Source of the DNA: Delphinapterus leucas
Lineage: Eukaryota > Chordata > Mammalia > Artiodactyla > Monodontidae
NCBI RefSeq assembly: GCF_002288925.2
Contig: NW_022098031.1
Span: 13,654,824-13,718,823, forward strand
Reading direction: 5' to 3'
Length of the DNA stretch: 64,000 bases
A program made the translations under genes and the position numbers. The notes beneath the pieces are model-generated. The model was not told where the DNA came from. It did not search any database and saw only the letters and a program-made list of their open reading frames with translations. Below are positions 60,530-64,000 of this stretch, one piece after another (the stretch's first letter is position 1; each line of letters opens with the position of its first letter).

Positions 60530-60850
60530 TAGAGAATCTTAAGGATCCTAGGAGTTGGAAGGGAAGGTAGAAATCATCTGGCCTGATGTAAAGTCCCCCT
60601 TCAACATCTCTGGCACAAAATCATCTGTGATCTGCTTGAATATGTCCAAACAGAAGTAAACTCACTAATTCACAAGAAGGCTATTCCATTTTTGAAGAGT
60701 TCAAATTGTTAGAAATCTGTCCCCCTCTAATTTTTGCCCTTTGGACTTACCCTCTAAAAATGATATGGAACAAATTTAAAGTATCTTTCAAAAAATATCT
60801 TATATTCAATAAACACGTTCTCCTCTCTAAGAATTCTCATCTTTAAATAG
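60530..60850 (+). mobile_element. Possible L3/CR1-type LINE remnant
   Basis: 'aggagttggaagggaaggta', 'gaaggctattccatttttga' and 'tgttagaaatctgtccccct' follow the order of an ancient mammalian repeat I associate with L3/CR1. Family uncertain. Confidence 0.4.
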
Positions 60851-62139
60851 CAAATAACTATAGGTACTACACCTAATGCCGACAAGTTGGAATACGACAG
60901 TTCTGCTTCAATTTTATCCAACCATCAGGCCAAATTAATCTGCAGACATACCTTGGTATATGTGGTATATGCTGGTATAATGTGAAGCAAATCTGAACAC
61001 AAGAGTAAGAGATTAATAGTAGATCCTTGGTGCTTGCTACCACCTACACTAGAATGGATTTTTTTAGATCGCAGTAGAAGGAATTATTCCTTCTCACTCA
61101 TAATGTAGCTTAATAAAGCTGCTCTGAGTCTACTTGAACCCAGAATTTTATAGTGACACAGCTCTCCAAAAGTAGTGTTGTGTTCATAAATTTAAAATGT
61201 TCCACTCCAACTGCCTCTTGAGAAAAACTTTCTCAGCTCTCTATACCAGGCTTTTCCTCCTTCCTCTCAAAAATCTTCAAAACAAGTTGTTAAAACTAAC
61301 AACAGATTATAAACAAGTTGAAGCCAATTCCATCTGTACCACGTCTAGAAAAAGTAGCCCTCATTCCTTTACTCTTAATTTAACAAGGACTGCTATACAG
61401 CTTCCCCTTCCCCTACACCCTCCCTCAACCCCCAGATAAAAATACCCCCAGTAAATTGGCTACATGACCCATCAGTAAAACATAGCAGAAACTACGCATG
61501 ACCAAGAATTCATTTAATTGAAATGTAATTACAAATATTTTGTTGTCTTCAAATGCAAAATAAGTTTGAGCACAACAAATGCCACCTGGGCTTGAGTGAT
61601 GGTTTAATAATGATGAGATATGTTTGAGCATGGTTTTGGTGAGACAAGCTGGAGACTTACACATCTATAATTTTGTGTGGATAGCAATTCTCACAGCTCT
61701 ATAATTCTAGGACCATACATCAAAATTTGTAGCTTTTAGCTTCTCTGAAGCCAGAATATGTTAACCTCACCGACCGATATTTACTTTATTAGCTATCTCA
61801 AGCCAAATAATAAAACTCTCTGTGAAGACCCCCTGCTAACAAGAATTGTTTGAAGCTTAGAGCTCTGATTCTTGCCCAGTTATTCACTTCAGTTGACACT
61901 TCAAGTATAACTTTTATCTCATTTTTAAAAGGATGATTCTCTATTCCCCCTCAAAGACCCAAAAGTTTAAGTAATAACCAAATACATGCATGTAGTAGAA
62001 AATCAAACAGTGCAAGATGACTCAGTGAAATGTTCCCTTTCAATTCTCCCCACCTTGTAGACAACCATTTTTAATAGTTTTCCATTTATTTCTAAAAAAT
62101 ATGCATATGCTGCTATCTCTTGATTCCTTCATTTAAATC

Positions 62140-62300
62140 TGTGCTGTCCAATACAGTAGCTACCAGCCACATGTTACAATTTAAATTTAAATTAATTAAA
62201 ATTAAATAAAATTTAAATTTCAGTGTCTTAGTCACACTCACCACAGTCCAAGTTCTCAACAGTTACATGTAGTTAATAGGGACAATATTGGACAACACAG
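62140..62300. mobile_element. Palindromic ancient DNA element
   Basis: The left end reads 'tgtgctgtccaatacagtag' and the right end 'aatattggacaacacag', which is its imperfect inverse. The centre is an A/T-rich inverted sequence (atttaaatttaaattaatt). It looks like a non-autonomous DNA transposon; family not assigned. Confidence 0.55.
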
Positions 62301-62469
62301 ATAACAGATGTAGAATATTTCCACCATTATTTTCCCCAGATATAAAACATTTCCACCATTGGATAGTGCTGTTTATAAACTATAAAATGATTCTTTCTTG
62401 TGAATGATGAAGATTAATACTTACACTGTCTCCCCTCCCTTCCCCTTTCCAATTTTTGAATAGTAATAT

Positions 62470-62584
62470 TCTTTTAAAACCTTGCTTGGTAACATCTGCC
62501 TCTTGAACTAGAATGTAAATTCAGTAAGAGCAGGGAGTTTGTTTTGTTCATCACTGTATTGCCAATCATTTAAAATAGTGCCTT
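62470..62584 (+). mobile_element. L2 LINE 3' remnant, cut by L1
   Basis: 'aactagaatgtaaattcagt' and 'gttcatcactgtattgccaa' are L2-like. The element ends abruptly where the L1 5' UTR starts. Confidence 0.6.
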
Positions 62585-63124
62585 CGGGGGGCTAACAACA
62601 GACTCTGGGAGGGCTCACGCCAAGGAGCACTTCCCAGAACTTCTGCTGCCAGTGTCCTTGTCCCCACCGTGAGCCACAGCCACCCCCCGTCTCTGCAGGA
62701 AACCCCCCAACACCAGCAGGAGGAGTCATTAATGAATTAATGTACCAAGTGAATCTCAGATATGTGGAGTGAAAAATATCTGTACTGACGCCCTCCGGCG
62801 ACCTACACACTGAGGCGGGGCCAAATCCAAAGCTGGGCCCTGGGAGCTGTGCGAACAAAGAAGAGAAAGGGAAATATCTCCCAGAAGCCTCAGAAGCAGC
62901 GGATTAAAGCTCCACAATCAACTTGATGTACCCTGCATCTGTGGAACACCTGAATAGACAACGAATCATCCCAAATTGACGAGGTGGACTTTGAGAGCAA
63001 GATTTATTATTTTTTCCCCTTTTCCTCTTTTTGTGAGTGTGCATGTGTACGCTTCTGTGTGAGATTTTGTCTATATAGCTTTGCTTCCACCATTTGTCCT
63101 AGGGTTCTATCCGTCCGTTTTCTT

Positions 63125-63375
63125 TTTGTTTTTTTTCTTTAAAAAATTTTTTTTTCTTAATAATTATTTTTTATTTTAATAACTTTATTTTATTTTATCT
63201 TACTTTATTTTATTTTATCTTCTCTTTCTTTCTTTCCTTCCTTCCTTCCCTCCTTCCTTCCTTCCTTCCTTCCTTCCTCCCTCCCTCCCTCCCTCCCTCC
63301 CTCCCCTCCCTCCCTCCCTCCCTCCCTCCTTGCTTTCTCTCTCTCTCTCTCTTTCTTTCTTTTTACTTTTTCTCC
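63125..63375 (+). repeat. Polypyrimidine microsatellite (TTTTA)n(CTTC)n(CTCC)n(CT)n in L1 5' UTR
   Basis: Compound simple repeat: T/A-rich (ttttatttta) units, then about 60 bp of ccttcctt, about 60 bp of ccctcc, then (ct)n and tttc runs. Nearly pure pyrimidine on the plus strand over about 170 bp (63203-63372). Such tracts can form triplex or H-DNA and vary in length. Confidence 0.95.
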
Positions 63376-63887
63376 CTTTTATTCTGAGCCGTGTGGATGA
63401 AAGGCTCTTGGTGCTGCAGCCAGGAGTCAGTGCTGTGCCTCTGAGGTGGGAAAGCCAACTTCAGGACACTGGTCCACAAGAGACCTCCCAGCTCCACATA
63501 ATATCAAATGGTGAAAATCTCCCAGAGATCTCCATCTCACCACCAGCACCCAGCTTCACTCAACGACCAGCAAGCTACAGTGCTGGACACCCTATGCCAA
63601 ACAACTAGCAAGACAGGAACACAACCCCACCCATTAGCAGAGAGGCTGCCCAAAAATCATAATAAGTCCACAGACACCCCAAAACACACCATCAAACGTG
63701 GAACTGCCCACCAGAAAGACAAGATCCAGCCTCATCCACCAGAACACAGGAACTAGTCCCCTCCACCAGGAAGCCTACACAACCCACTGAACCAACCTCA
63801 GCCACTGGGGACAGACACCAAAAACAACGGGAACTACGAACCTGCAGCCTGTGAAAAGGAGACCCCAAACACAGTAAGATAAGCAAA

Positions 63888-64000
63888 ATGAGAAGACAGA
63901 AAAACACACAGCAGATGAAGGAGCAAGATAAAAACCCACCAGACCTAACAAAAGAAGAGGAAATAGGCAGTCTACCTGAAAAAAGAATTCAGAATAATGA
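63888..64000 (+). CDS. L1 ORF1 N-terminus (partial, runs off window)
   Basis: Start codon in 'aagcaaaatgagaagac'. 37 codons are open to the window edge, beginning MRRQKNTQQMKEQDKNPPDL, a lysine/glutamine-rich N-terminus typical of mammalian L1 ORF1 (the RNA-binding chaperone needed for L1 retrotransposition). No stop is seen before the edge. The coiled-coil and RRM domains would lie beyond. Confidence 0.85.
   Translation, partial: MRRQKNTQQMKEQDKNPPDLTKEEEIGSLPEKRIQNN

Larger units (their letters stand above)
55586..64000 (-). other. MSRB3: MSRB3 upstream intron, incomplete
   Basis: Sequence 5' (in gene sense) of the 98 bp exon. I looked for the preceding exon, which should end in a codon for Gly after an Asp-Ser-Gly-Ser stretch, and did not find it, so the intron runs off the window. 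It holds a SINE (58515-58733), MIR and L2 fragments, a palindromic DNA element (62140-62300) and the 5' end of an L1 (62585 on). Stretches 55600-57290, 57860-58500, 58750-60530 and 60850-62100 contain nothing I can name. Confidence 0.75.
62585..64000 (+). mobile_element. 5' end of an apparently full-length L1 LINE (continues past window)
   Basis: Starts within an L2-like remnant at about 62585 with a GC-rich 5' UTR ('gctaacaacagactctggg' onward), including the laurasiatherian-type segment 'acaacgaatcatcccaaatt'. A long polypyrimidine tract follows (63125-63375), then more 5' UTR and ORF1 from 63888. Presence of the extreme 5' end suggests a full-length insertion, unlike the other, truncated copies here. 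It is antisense to MSRB3. The intactness of ORF2 cannot be judged from this window. Confidence 0.88.

Noticed and set aside
55586..64000. Search for the next MSRB3 exon upstream
   Set aside because: No segment encoding the expected first CXXC region with splice sites was found, so it is taken to lie outside the window.
1..64000. CRISPR arrays, bacterial operons or phage systems
   Set aside because: Tandem repeats here are microsatellites and transposons; the window is mammalian nuclear DNA.

Overview
This is a mammalian nuclear DNA window, almost certainly from a cetacean (whale or dolphin). The lineage call rests on about ten copies of the tRNA-derived CHR-type SINE. Each has the head 'gggcttccctggtggcgcag' or its complement, and the set includes both the short form (~200 bp) and the long form (~300-360 bp). 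Laurasiatherian-type L1 LINEs are present, and I saw no ruminant Bov-tA or BovB elements. There is no bacterial, plasmid, phage or CRISPR content.

One protein-coding gene is supported: MSRB3 (methionine-R-sulfoxide reductase B3), on the minus strand. Its last two coding exons lie at 55488-55585 and 46671-46835, separated by an 8.65 kb intron with good splice signals. The 3' UTR runs from 46670 down to a poly(A) signal at 43708-43713. The upstream intron fills 55586-64000 and continues past the window. The encoded C-terminus carries the second zinc CXXC, split across the exon junction, the catalytic RYCINS motif and the tail KTEL, an ER-retention-like ending.

Everything below about 43.7 kb is intergenic DNA downstream of MSRB3. 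Positions 1-15 kb hold unassigned DNA with MIR, L2 and L1 fragments and a few microsatellites. Positions 15.9-24.1 kb are a stack of old L1/HAL1 sequence interrupted by two younger L1 3' ends and possibly a solo LTR. Positions 24.1-31.6 kb hold SINEs, a DNA transposon with terminal inverted repeats, L2 and MIR. Positions 31763-41627 look like one decayed class-I endogenous retrovirus. It has two direct LTRs starting TGTA and ending ACA, flanked by CTCTC and CTCTT, and a decayed envelope-like 3' part. Inside it sits an unexpected GC- and CpG-rich block (about 33650-36430), itself split by an L1 3' end that carries two nested SINEs.

In the MSRB3 introns there are several SINEs with perfect or near-perfect target-site duplications, and a 45 bp tandem duplication. 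At the right edge is the 5' end of an apparently full-length L1 (from about 62585), in antisense orientation to MSRB3, whose ORF1 opens at 63888 and runs off the window. The points most worth a second look are the CpG-rich block between the LTRs, the MSRB3 KTEL tail, and the antisense full-length L1 in the MSRB3 intron.
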